A model generated the notes under the pieces. It was not told where the DNA came from and did not search any database. It saw only the letters and a program-made list of their open reading frames with translations. DNA of 64,000 nt from Lacinutrix sp. C3R15 (GTDB lineage: Bacteria; Bacteroidota; Bacteroidia; Flavobacteriales; Flavobacteriaceae), in contig NZ_JAHKPZ010000038.1 in NCBI RefSeq assembly GCF_018860825.1, positions 142,355 through 206,354 on the forward strand, read 5' to 3'. Below are positions 37,149 to 45,628 of this stretch, in pieces; position 1 is the stretch's first letter; the number at the start of each line of letters is the position of its first letter. The translations under genes and the position numbers were made by a program.

Positions 37149-38627
37149 TTATTTTAAAAAATCTAAATTGATTTTATGTGCTTTTAAAATTTCGTTTTCA
37201 TTTGCTAAATCGTAAGCTGTTTCATCAAAATCTGTTGTTGCTTCTAAATTAGCTCCTATTGAAATTAAATACTTTAAAATTTCTGCATTTTTAGCTTGTA
37301 GAGCTGCTAAATGTAAAGCAGTGTTCCCTTCGTTATTTTTAGCATTTACATTTATGTTAAACTGCGATAAAAACTTTAAAATATTTTTGTCATTTTTAGC
37401 TACAGCCAAATGGTATAAGGTATTACCGTTTTCTTGTGTTTGGGTGATATCTAATCCGTTTTCTTTTAAAAGATCTACCTTTTGCTTAAAAGCATCTGCT
37501 TTTTTACCAGAAAACGATTCTATTAAATAAGCTGTTAAATTGTTTTTATTAGCATCTAAAACAGTAATATCTGCATTGTTTTCTAATAAAAATTTAACGA
37601 CTTCAGGACTGTTATTTGCTACAGCTAAAGCTAGAGCAGACTCTCCTTTTTTATTAACCTGATTTATATTTTTTAAGTGCTTAGATAATAGTTTAACTAT
37701 TTCTATATTGTTACGGCTTGCTGCGTTTAAAAATGGTGTATTTGCGTTGTAGTCTTCTGTATTAACATCTAAGCCTTTTTCTATTAAATAATTAATTAGC
37801 GCTATATCTTTACTTCTTGAAGCTACAATATGTAATGGAGTTTCGCCTTTTATTACTGCGTTTTTAGGATTTAAACCAACATTTTCTAGGTATTTATAAA
37901 ATTCTAATGTATTGGTTTTACCTCTGGTTCCTTGAGCCGCAAATACAAAAGCATTATCTGTTCCTTGAACTCCTTTTTCTAGTAATTTATTTAATAAATC
38001 TACATTTCCTGTTTTGGCAACATAGTTAAAGATGCCATTACCATTGGCGTCTACACTTTTTACATCTAATCCTTTTGAAGTGAAATAATTTATTAGCGTA
38101 AAGTCTTTATCATAAGGTGCTGCTAATAATAATGCATTAGCGCCTTTTGGAGTAACATCTGTTTTTATATTTGCTCCGTTTGCAATACAAAGGTCATATA
38201 CTTTTGTGTTTTGTTGCCCAGAACCAGCAGCAAAATTTAAAATAGTATTTCCTTTATCATCTGTAATATCTGTTTTTGCGCCTTTGCTTAAAAGGTATTC
38301 CATGAAAGCAACATTTCCTTTATAAGCAGCCCAAAAAATATACGTTCTACCATCATGTGTTAGCTTATTAACGTCATTTCCTTCTTTAGATTGAATGTAT
38401 TTAAGAGTTTCAAGAGATACATCTTGTAAAATTGCAGAAGCTACAGCATCAAAGTTATTGCTATTGGCTTCAGCAATGTTATTTCCTTCTTTAATTTTTG
38501 CTTCAACAGTTTCTATACTTGGATTTGATTTCCAGAAATCTCTGTTTAAAAATACGTTTTGTTGTGCAAAGCTAGCTATGCTAAAAGTTAAAACGAGTAC
38601 TATTATGATTGTTTTTAAATTTTTCAT
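37149..38627 (-). CDS. Exported ankyrin-repeat protein
   Basis: 492 residues: signal peptide (MKNLKTIIIVLVLTFSIASFAQ) followed by ankyrin repeats through almost the whole mature chain (about 85-480), e.g. DGRTYIFWAAYKGNVAFMEYLLSKGA, NTPFLNAASRNNIEIVKLL and NTALHLAALQAKNAEILKYLISIGA. This makes a solenoid for protein binding, presumably in the periplasm. It starts 1 base after the DUF6607 stop and ends 10 bases before the DUF2271 ATG, so it belongs to the haem-locus operon. The partner is unknown. Confidence 0.88.
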   Translation of the reverse strand: MKNLKTIIIVLVLTFSIASFAQQNVFLNRDFWKSNPSIETVEAKIKEGNNIAEANSNNFDAVASAILQDVSLETLKYIQSKEGNDVNKLTHDGRTYIFWAAYKGNVAFMEYLLSKGAKTDITDDKGNTILNFAAGSGQQNTKVYDLCIANGANIKTDVTPKGANALLLAAPYDKDFTLINYFTSKGLDVKSVDANGNGIFNYVAKTGNVDLLNKLLEKGVQGTDNAFVFAAQGTRGKTNTLEFYKYLENVGLNPKNAVIKGETPLHIVASRSKDIALINYLIEKGLDVNTEDYNANTPFLNAASRNNIEIVKLLSKHLKNINQVNKKGESALALAVANNSPEVVKFLLENNADITVLDANKNNLTAYLIESFSGKKADAFKQKVDLLKENGLDITQTQENGNTLYHLAVAKNDKNILKFLSQFNINVNAKNNEGNTALHLAALQAKNAEILKYLISIGANLEATTDFDETAYDLANENEILKAHKINLDFLK

Positions 38628-38628
38628 T

Positions 38629-39534
38629 TTATTGTTTTACAAACGATTCTATTAATGGATTAATTTCTTCTGCGGTTTGGTATTTTTCTTTATCAAACAA
38701 ATACTTAAACAAAACTTTATTATCTACTTTTTCTTTTAACACCAAATCTTTATTTCTTGCAAAAATAGCATTCCATTTTGCACGTACCAAAGCCCATTTG
38801 TCTTTTTCTTTTGCCCAATATTCTTGTGCTGCAATACACTTACTATCTTCTACTTTTTTGTACACATTATTTCCTTTTTCTTCAGCTACAAGTTCATAAA
38901 CACCTTCTTCACTAAGTATTTTTTCGTTGTCTTGATCGTGAATCCATCCTGTTGCTATAATTTCATGTCTATTTGTTCTACCTGTAACATTATAATCACT
39001 ACGTTTGGTATATTCTCTTCTTGGTAAAGGTGCATTTGTTGTATTTTCCCAATAGTGTTTTCCGTCAACATGTACCCAAGTTGCAGAACCTTCGTAACGA
39101 GGACTATCATCTACCTGAAATACCTTTTGAGACCACTGCCCTTTAACTTGTCTCTTATCTAATTTTGTGTATTTCCATTCGTTATTTCTAAAATACTCAT
39201 ACAAATCAGTATTTTCATATTCCCAATCTTGTCTCCAATGTTTCACTATATATGGTCGCTCTTTAGTACCAACAATTAATAAATGTTGCATAGAGATTTT
39301 ATCATTACTGTCTTCTACCAATTGCACCCACTCTAATCCTTTATCATGCTTTGTTTTAGAAGCAACGTATGTAGAGTCTTCAGAATACTGAAATGTTTCT
39401 GCAAAATTAAAGCTTACTTCATAACAACCACACATTGCTTTAATGGCTTTTTCATCCTGTTTTTTCTTGTTTTGCGCATTTACATTAAGAGTAAATGTTA
39501 TTAAAAAGAGGAATACTACTGGTAAATGTTTCAT
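38629..39534 (-). CDS. DUF6607 secreted protein
   Basis: 301 residues with a signal peptide (MKHLPVVFLFLITFTLNVNAQ). The mature start KAIKAMCGCYEVSFNFAETFQYSEDSTYVASKTKHDKGLEWVQL matches DUF6607. Further landmarks are VKHWRQDWEYENTDLYEYFRNNEWKYTKL and TGWIHDQDNEKIL. A CxC pair (MCGCYEV) sits near the mature N-terminus. It is the first gene left of the divergent promoter shared with the haem receptor. Function is unknown; position suggests iron or haem uptake. Confidence 0.8.
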   Translation of the reverse strand: MKHLPVVFLFLITFTLNVNAQNKKKQDEKAIKAMCGCYEVSFNFAETFQYSEDSTYVASKTKHDKGLEWVQLVEDSNDKISMQHLLIVGTKERPYIVKHWRQDWEYENTDLYEYFRNNEWKYTKLDKRQVKGQWSQKVFQVDDSPRYEGSATWVHVDGKHYWENTTNAPLPRREYTKRSDYNVTGRTNRHEIIATGWIHDQDNEKILSEEGVYELVAEEKGNNVYKKVEDSKCIAAQEYWAKEKDKWALVRAKWNAIFARNKDLVLKEKVDNKVLFKYLFDKEKYQTAEEINPLIESFVKQ

Positions 39535-39586
39535 TATTAAAGTTTTATTGTTTGAGATTTAAAAAAAATTAAAATATCTTATTCTT

Positions 39587-39605
39587 ATTTAGAATGAATT
39601 AAAAT
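39587..39605. promoter_or_regulatory. Possible Fur-type operator
   Basis: A 19-base 9-1-9 imperfect dyad (ATTTAGAATGAATTAAAAT; 6 of 9 positions complementary) lies in the divergent promoter region of the haem locus. The layout resembles Fur boxes, but the match is weak. Regulation by Fur is inferred from the gene content. Confidence 0.3.
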
Positions 39606-39612
39606 AAGATTT

Positions 39613-39631
39613 TATATTTGCCACAAATATA
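39613..39631. promoter_or_regulatory. Face-to-face -7 boxes of the divergent haem-locus promoters
   Basis: TATATTTG on plus (39613-39620) and TATATTTG on minus (39631-39624) are separated by only CCA, giving a perfect 19-base palindrome. The plus box is 18 bases before the receptor ATG. No TTG at -33 distance was found for either, suggesting an activator or a regulated promoter. Confidence 0.45.
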
Positions 39632-39638
39632 AAATAGA

Positions 39639-41783
39639 ATGAGTCTAAATAAAAATAATATTAAACTTTATTTTTTACTTTTTTTTAGTTATGCTATTAG
39701 TGCTCAAGAAAAAGAAAGAGACACGACCACGATTGAAAAACTAGATGAAGTAATTGTAGTTGGAGAAAGCAATGTAATGTCTGTGAGTAAAAAGTTATTT
39801 ACTGTTGGGACTATTAAAAGAAAAGACATTGAAAATGTTGCAGGAAATAATTTAGCAGATGTTTTACAAAACAATTTAAACATAACAATCAACCCAGATG
39901 CCTCAGATGGGCGTTCTACCATAAGCTTATTTGGTTTAGATGGTCAATATGTAAAAATTTTAGTAGATGGTATTCCAATTATAAGTGATAATGGCGTAGG
40001 AAACAACATTGATATTACACAATTAAATATTGATGACGTAGAACGTATAGAAATTGTAGAAGGTTCTATGGGTGTATTATATGGTGATAATGCTGTTGCA
40101 GGAGTTGTTAATATAATTACCAAAAGAGGTTTAAAAGATAATGGTTGGCAACTGCAATTATCTCTGCAAGAAGAAACAGTAGGAAACGAATTTGAATTAT
40201 TTGACAAAGGAAGACATATTCAAAATTTTAGAGCTACCAACCAAGTAAATGAAAAACTATCCTACTCTATTGGAGCTTCAAGAAATGATTTTGCTGGTTT
40301 TTATAATGGTTATAAAGGTGAGAATTATGTAAATATTGAAGATGGAGTAGTTGTAAATGATAGTTTAAGAGGTACCGAATGGAATCCTAAAGAACAAATA
40401 ACCGTTTCTGGAAATATGGATGTAAACCTTGGAAAACACAATGTATTTTACAAGCTTCAATATTTTAATGAAGACTTAAAAATATACAATAGAGCTGTTA
40501 ATGGTAGATATGAAAACGGTACTCTTAATCCTACTGCAGTTGATGAAAACTACAAAACAGATAGATGGGTAAATAACGTAAATGTTTCTGGACCATTACA
40601 TGGAGCTACCAACTATAATTTTTCGTTTTCTTATCAAAATCAAAAAAGAAACTATAAAGAATATGTATATAACATATTAGAAAAGCGAACACAATCTGTA
40701 AATACAGATACAGTAAGCCAATCTAGTGAAGTGTGGTATTCTAAAGCGTTTGTAAATAACATCGTTTCAAAATCTAATTTTTTCAACCTTCAACTAGGTT
40801 ATGAATTTACCAATCAAAAAGGTTTTGATGCCATTGCTACAGGAAATTATTCTAGTGACGTTGTAGAAAACACAATTACGAATTACGAATTATTTGGAAT
40901 TACAGAATTTCAACTATTAAAAAAATTATCTGTACATCCTGGCGTTCGTTTTACACATAGCTCACAATTTAATAACCACCTTATTTGGTCCTTATCCTCT
41001 ACTTATGATTTTTCAGAAAAGCTAAAACTGAAAGCAGTGGTTGGTTCTGCATATAGAGCACCTAATTTTGAAGAACTTTTTTACTCTTTTGTAGATACAA
41101 ACCACAATGTACAAGGAAATCCAGATTTACAACCAGAAGATGGTGTTTCTGTTTTTGTAAACCTAAAAAACAATTATAGAATAGCTAAAGAAGGGTTTTT
41201 AAATCAAAAACTCACATTCTTTTTTATAGACCTTAAGGATGCTATAGCTAGTATAACTACAGAAGATAATGAGGGTACCATTTTGTATACACAAGATAAT
41301 ATTGACTATAGTAAAAGATTAGGTTTTAATTTAGAAAACAATTTTATCTATAAAAATTGGAATATAGGTATAGGTGCTACGTATTTAGGAGTAACTAGTA
41401 CAATTAATGAATCTATAGATAATGATTCAGACTATTTATGGAGCTTAAATCTACAAGCATCTTTAGCGTATTCTATAGAAAAATGGAATACTACCATTAA
41501 CAGTCAATTAAAACATACAGGTAAAACACAAGGTGTATTTACTGATACAAATGGCGAATTATTTATTGGTGAAACCGATGCATTTACCTGGTTAAACGCC
41601 TCGATAAGAACAGATATTACACCAAGAATAAACGCAACATTAGGGGCTAGAAACCTATTAGATGTTGTAAACATAAATACTAATGCTTCTGCTGGAGCGC
41701 ATACTGCAGCAACATCAAGTTCAAGACTAATTGGTAATGGCCGATCTTATTTTTTAAAACTATCCTATAATTTAAATTTTTAA
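39639..41783 (+). CDS. TonB-dependent haem-type receptor (HmuR-like)
   Basis: 714 residues. Signal peptide about 1-22 (SYAISAQ), plug domain about 35-165 (DEVIVVGES; LFGLDGQYVKILVDGIPI; VEGSMGVLYGDNAVAGVVNIIT) and a barrel ending YFLKLSYNLNF. The haem-receptor signature is visible: R473-A474-P475 (YRAPNFEELF), H489, then N494-P-D-L497 (GNPDLQPE). In characterised receptors the conserved His between FRAP and NPNL takes part in haem uptake. Directly followed by a HmuY-like gene (11-base gap), the HmuR-HmuY pairing of Porphyromonas, though in reversed order. Haem as substrate is a strong inference. Confidence 0.88.
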   Translation: MSLNKNNIKLYFLLFFSYAISAQEKERDTTTIEKLDEVIVVGESNVMSVSKKLFTVGTIKRKDIENVAGNNLADVLQNNLNITINPDASDGRSTISLFGLDGQYVKILVDGIPIISDNGVGNNIDITQLNIDDVERIEIVEGSMGVLYGDNAVAGVVNIITKRGLKDNGWQLQLSLQEETVGNEFELFDKGRHIQNFRATNQVNEKLSYSIGASRNDFAGFYNGYKGENYVNIEDGVVVNDSLRGTEWNPKEQITVSGNMDVNLGKHNVFYKLQYFNEDLKIYNRAVNGRYENGTLNPTAVDENYKTDRWVNNVNVSGPLHGATNYNFSFSYQNQKRNYKEYVYNILEKRTQSVNTDTVSQSSEVWYSKAFVNNIVSKSNFFNLQLGYEFTNQKGFDAIATGNYSSDVVENTITNYELFGITEFQLLKKLSVHPGVRFTHSSQFNNHLIWSLSSTYDFSEKLKLKAVVGSAYRAPNFEELFYSFVDTNHNVQGNPDLQPEDGVSVFVNLKNNYRIAKEGFLNQKLTFFFIDLKDAIASITTEDNEGTILYTQDNIDYSKRLGFNLENNFIYKNWNIGIGATYLGVTSTINESIDNDSDYLWSLNLQASLAYSIEKWNTTINSQLKHTGKTQGVFTDTNGELFIGETDAFTWLNASIRTDITPRINATLGARNLLDVVNINTNASAGAHTAATSSSRLIGNGRSYFLKLSYNLNF

Positions 41784-41794
41784 AACTAATAATT

Positions 41795-42982
41795 ATGACA
41801 AACAAATTTTTAACACTAATATTAATAGCTACCACTGTACTTATTACAAGTTGTAGTAGTGATGACAACGGAGGAAGCTCAGAAGAAATAACTACACCAG
41901 CTTCTACTGGAGGAATTATAGATCCTGATGTAGGTGGATTTAATCAACCAAACCGTGTTTTTGTAGACTTAAGTACAGGTAATCAAGTAGCTGTAACTCG
42001 TAATGCATGGGAAATAGCTGTTTATAACGGTTCGGAAAACAGAGTTTTTATTAACAATACTTTATTAGTTTCTGCTGCAGAACTAGATGGTATTACTGAT
42101 ATTACAGCAGTAACAGAAACAACAGTATTAACCTCTCCACTAACCTTAAACGCACTAGATCAAACCTTTACTCCAACAACAGTTACTGTTAATACTGTTG
42201 CTGAATTAATAGAAGGTTTACCAGTAAATTACTACCAATATGGCGATTTAGACGCTGGTATTTCTTTTACAGATAGTAAAGAAGGAGAGTTATCTGGTAC
42301 TGCTTTTGAAGAAATTTCAACAACAGATAGTGAGAACAATGTATATATTGTAAACCTAGGAAACGAAATACCAACAACAAATAGCGGTACCATAAACACT
42401 ACTGGAGACGCTAGAGGATACCTAAAAGTTAGGGTATTAACAGATGGTAACACATACACCATTCAGTATGCTGCATTAAGTAATACAACAGATTATTCAG
42501 AACTTACTGTAACTAAAGATAGTAACTACAACCTAACTTATGTAAGCTTAACAGATGAACAAGTTGCTACTTTAGAGCCAACTTCTTCTAATTGGGATAT
42601 TGACTTTGGTGGTGTATTTTCTTATTACGGTTTACAAGGTACATTAGCAGCAGGTTTAACCTATTCAGATTATACGTTACACAATACACTTGGAGGTGTT
42701 GGTTTATATGAAGTTACTGTTGAAGATGATACAACACCTAGTTACACTAACTTTACATATGCAGATGTTACCGAAGCAAGTTTTGTTTATAATGATCGTG
42801 CTATTATAGGAAGTGGTTGGAGAAGTGTTGACTACATAACTGGAGAAACCACTGTAACAGAAGACAGATACTATATTGTAAAAGATACTGACAATAATTA
42901 CTACAAATTAAGATTCACTGCAGTAGAAAGCGAAAATGGAGAAAGAGGTTATCCTCAATTTCAATATGAATTATTACAATAA
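41795..42982 (+). CDS. HmuY-family putative haem-binding lipoprotein
   Basis: 395 residues. Lipobox ending at C20 (LITSC), a Ser/Asp/Gly linker, then a HmuY-like core (GGFNQPNRVFVDLSTGNQVAVTRNAWEIAVYNG...NRVFINN) with long beta-rich repeats (NWDIDFGGVFSYYG). Longer than P. gingivalis HmuY (about 216). It should be an outer-membrane-anchored or released haem binder that passes haem to the adjacent receptor. Odd: the mature chain has no methionine and only one histidine (H296), so neither the bis-His nor the bis-Met ligation known from HmuY relatives is possible within one chain. It may bind haem through other residues, as a dimer, or bind another ligand. Confidence 0.78.
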   Translation: MTNKFLTLILIATTVLITSCSSDDNGGSSEEITTPASTGGIIDPDVGGFNQPNRVFVDLSTGNQVAVTRNAWEIAVYNGSENRVFINNTLLVSAAELDGITDITAVTETTVLTSPLTLNALDQTFTPTTVTVNTVAELIEGLPVNYYQYGDLDAGISFTDSKEGELSGTAFEEISTTDSENNVYIVNLGNEIPTTNSGTINTTGDARGYLKVRVLTDGNTYTIQYAALSNTTDYSELTVTKDSNYNLTYVSLTDEQVATLEPTSSNWDIDFGGVFSYYGLQGTLAAGLTYSDYTLHNTLGGVGLYEVTVEDDTTPSYTNFTYADVTEASFVYNDRAIIGSGWRSVDYITGETTVTEDRYYIVKDTDNNYYKLRFTAVESENGERGYPQFQYELLQ

Positions 42983-43022
42983 CCTTCGTTTAATATTTTA
43001 TAATATTAGTCTATTATAAAAC

Positions 43023-43052
43023 AAAAGCCACTCCTTAAAGGGTGGCTTTTTT
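43023..43052. terminator. Bidirectional terminator between the haem locus and the carbon operon
   Basis: A stem of 11 bp with one bulge (43023-43034 and 43040-43050), with A on the left and T on the right. Confidence 0.8.
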
Positions 43053-43059
43053 ATTCTAA

Positions 43060-43686
43060 TTAATCTAAATGATATATTTCTCTAATATCATTAAGTATGC
43101 TTTCAAAGTCTATTTTTAAATCTACTAAATTACCAGTATGAATATCAAAAACCCAACCATGAACAATTAAACCTCTACCACGTACTGCTTTTTGAATAGC
43201 TGCGGTTTTAATAAGGTTAACACATTGTTCTTGTACATTTAGTTCTACTAAACGTTCATACTTTTTTTCTTCGCATGTAATAGCATTAAGCTCTTTGTTA
43301 TGAATACGATATACGTCTCTAATATTACGAAGCCAAGGGTTTAACAAACCTAAATCTGCAGATTGCATAGCTGCTTTTACACCACCACAACCATAATGAC
43401 CACATACTACTACGTGGTGTACTTTTAGGTGTGATACCGCATAGTCTACTACAGACATGGCATTTAAATCTGTACCAATAACCATATTAGCAATATTTCT
43501 GTGTATAAAAGCATCACCAGGACCTAAACCCATTAATTCTTCAGCAGTTACGCGACTATCAGAACAACCAATAAACAGTAATTCTGGATTTTGTCCTTCA
43601 CCTAATTTATCAAAGTAATCTTTATCCTCTTTTAGTTTGCGCTTGATCCAGGCTTTATTGTTTTCAAATACAGTATCTAAATTCAT
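43060..43686 (-). CDS. can: Beta-carbonic anhydrase (Can type)
   Basis: 208 residues. Zinc ligands C41, H97 and C100 (GCSDSRV; GHYGCGGV) with the D43/R45 dyad. It interconverts CO2 and bicarbonate in the cytoplasm. It starts 11 bases after the SulP transporter gene and is the last gene of the operon. It probably works with the transporter in bicarbonate supply. Confidence 0.95.
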   Translation of the reverse strand: MNLDTVFENNKAWIKRKLKEDKDYFDKLGEGQNPELLFIGCSDSRVTAEELMGLGPGDAFIHRNIANMVIGTDLNAMSVVDYAVSHLKVHHVVVCGHYGCGGVKAAMQSADLGLLNPWLRNIRDVYRIHNKELNAITCEEKKYERLVELNVQEQCVNLIKTAAIQKAVRGRGLIVHGWVFDIHTGNLVDLKIDFESILNDIREIYHLD

Positions 43687-43697
43687 ATTTTATTTTA

Positions 43698-45560
43698 TTA
43701 GTACTCGTCTTTCACGTTTTCTTTAATCCACTTAACACAACCATTAAAGCTTTCAAATATATGTTCTTTAGGAATTAAATCTGGTATAATATCAATCCTT
43801 TCCATCATATATTGTGGTTGTTTTAGTAAACCAACAAAAAGCACTGTAATTTTATTTTTTTGTAATTCAAGAAGAAGATCTTCCATTGCATATAAACCTG
43901 TTTGATCCATATATTGCATTCTTCCTAAGCGCAAAATAACTGTTTTAGCGGTATTAGGAATTTGTAATGATAAAGCTTGAAAATCACTAGTAGAACCAAA
44001 AAACAAAGGGCCTTTTAGGTGTTTTATAAAGACTTCTTCTTTAAGGTTTTCTGGAAACCCAACCTCATCAGACCATACTTCTTCTTTTAATGATTTAACA
44101 TCTGAACGTTCTGCTGTTAAATCTCCTATTTTTTTCATAAACATTAATGAAGCAATAACAAGTCCGATACCAACAGCATAAATTAAATCCCAAAACGTAG
44201 AGAGTAATAATACAACAATCATAATTAACACCTCTGAACTTAGTTTAAATGGTCCTAATTTAATATCTCTAGGTAAACTTGGTATGGCTTTAAGGCCTTT
44301 ATAATCCATAACTCCAATACCAACAGTAATTAAAATACCTGCTAATACAGCCGCTGGAATTTTAGATGCAACAGGAGCTAAGGCAAGCATAATAACGAGT
44401 AGCATGACACCTGCAATCATACCAGACAATTTTGTTTTACCTCCTGCATTAATGTTTACAACCGTTCTAATAGTTGCTCCTGCACCTGGTATACCACCAA
44501 AAATGGCTCCAATACTATTTCCAATACCTTGGCCTATTAGCTCTTTATTAGGTTTATGTTTGGTTTTGGTCATATTATCTGCCACCACACTAGTTAATAA
44601 AGAATCTATTGCTCCTAAAAGAGATAATGTTAATGCAGTAAATATATAAGGCGTAATACTACTTAAGCTAAAACCGGTAATTATTTCTAATTTTGGCATT
44701 GGAATTCCGCTAGGAATCTCTGAAATGGGTCTGTAGCCTAAATTAAACCCGTAGGCTATACCAGACATTATTACCAGAGCAACTAAAGTACTAGGTATGG
44801 TGGTAGTGATTCTTTTAAAGCCATAAATAATAAATATGGTACCTAAAGCTAAAATAAGCTCTAGCCAATTAATATTTTGTAAGGCTCTTGGTAGTACTTT
44901 TAAGGCTCCTATGGTACCAGAAGCATCTTTTGCTGCCAGTGTTTGTGACTCTTTTAAAATTTGTTCTGGTGTAATTTGATGTGCTCGGTTTATGGTTTCT
45001 TTAAAATCTTCAAGCACTAAAATACCCTCACCAGCTTCTTCTTTTAAAATATTTTCAAGAATAACTTCTTCTGCTTGTGGCTTAAACTGTTCTACAAACT
45101 CCTGATCTTCTTTAGGATAGTAACCTATTGACGGCAAAATTTGTGTTAACAAAATAATAACACCAATAGCAGTCATAAAACCAGAAACCACTGGGTATGG
45201 TATATATCTAATATATTTACCAAGACCTAAAAAACCAAGACCTACTTGTATTAAACCCGCTAATAAGAAAACGGTTAAAATTGCAGGAAGTGCTTTTTCA
45301 ACACTACCATCATTTGCAGCTACAATTCCAGCAATAACAACCATACTAACGGCTGTCATTGGTGCTGTTGGGCCAGAAATTTGTGTTGCTGTACCTCCAA
45401 AAAGCGCAGCAAAAAAGCTAATAAAAATGGCTCCATACAGCCCTGCTTCTGGTCCTAAGCCTGAAGATACACCAAATGCTAAGGCCAATGGCAAGGCAAC
45501 AATTCCTGCCGTAATACCACCAAAAGCATCCCCTTTGATATTTGAAAATAAATTTTTCAT
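43698..45560 (-). CDS. SulP-family anion (probably bicarbonate) transporter with STAS domain
   Basis: 620 residues. The N-terminal SulP core (GDAFGGITAGIVALPLALAFGVSSGLGPEAGLYGAI; SGPTAPMTAV; GGIPGAGATIRTVVNINAGGKTKLSG) has 10-14 helices. The STAS domain occupies about 500-615 (TVILRLGRMQYMDQTGLYAMEDLL). An unusual hydrophilic, Glu-rich insert of about 80 residues lies at about 147-228, between two membrane segments. It is flanked by carbonic anhydrase genes, as in marine Bacteroidota bicarbonate loci, so bicarbonate is the favoured substrate; sulfate is possible. Confidence 0.9.
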   Translation of the reverse strand: MKNLFSNIKGDAFGGITAGIVALPLALAFGVSSGLGPEAGLYGAIFISFFAALFGGTATQISGPTAPMTAVSMVVIAGIVAANDGSVEKALPAILTVFLLAGLIQVGLGFLGLGKYIRYIPYPVVSGFMTAIGVIILLTQILPSIGYYPKEDQEFVEQFKPQAEEVILENILKEEAGEGILVLEDFKETINRAHQITPEQILKESQTLAAKDASGTIGALKVLPRALQNINWLELILALGTIFIIYGFKRITTTIPSTLVALVIMSGIAYGFNLGYRPISEIPSGIPMPKLEIITGFSLSSITPYIFTALTLSLLGAIDSLLTSVVADNMTKTKHKPNKELIGQGIGNSIGAIFGGIPGAGATIRTVVNINAGGKTKLSGMIAGVMLLVIMLALAPVASKIPAAVLAGILITVGIGVMDYKGLKAIPSLPRDIKLGPFKLSSEVLIMIVVLLLSTFWDLIYAVGIGLVIASLMFMKKIGDLTAERSDVKSLKEEVWSDEVGFPENLKEEVFIKHLKGPLFFGSTSDFQALSLQIPNTAKTVILRLGRMQYMDQTGLYAMEDLLLELQKNKITVLFVGLLKQPQYMMERIDIIPDLIPKEHIFESFNGCVKWIKENVKDEY

Positions 45561-45628
45561 AGTTGTTTAATTCTTTTATCAAAATAGCAAAAAATTAAAT
45601 AAAAAAAATCAATTCAACATTATATTTA

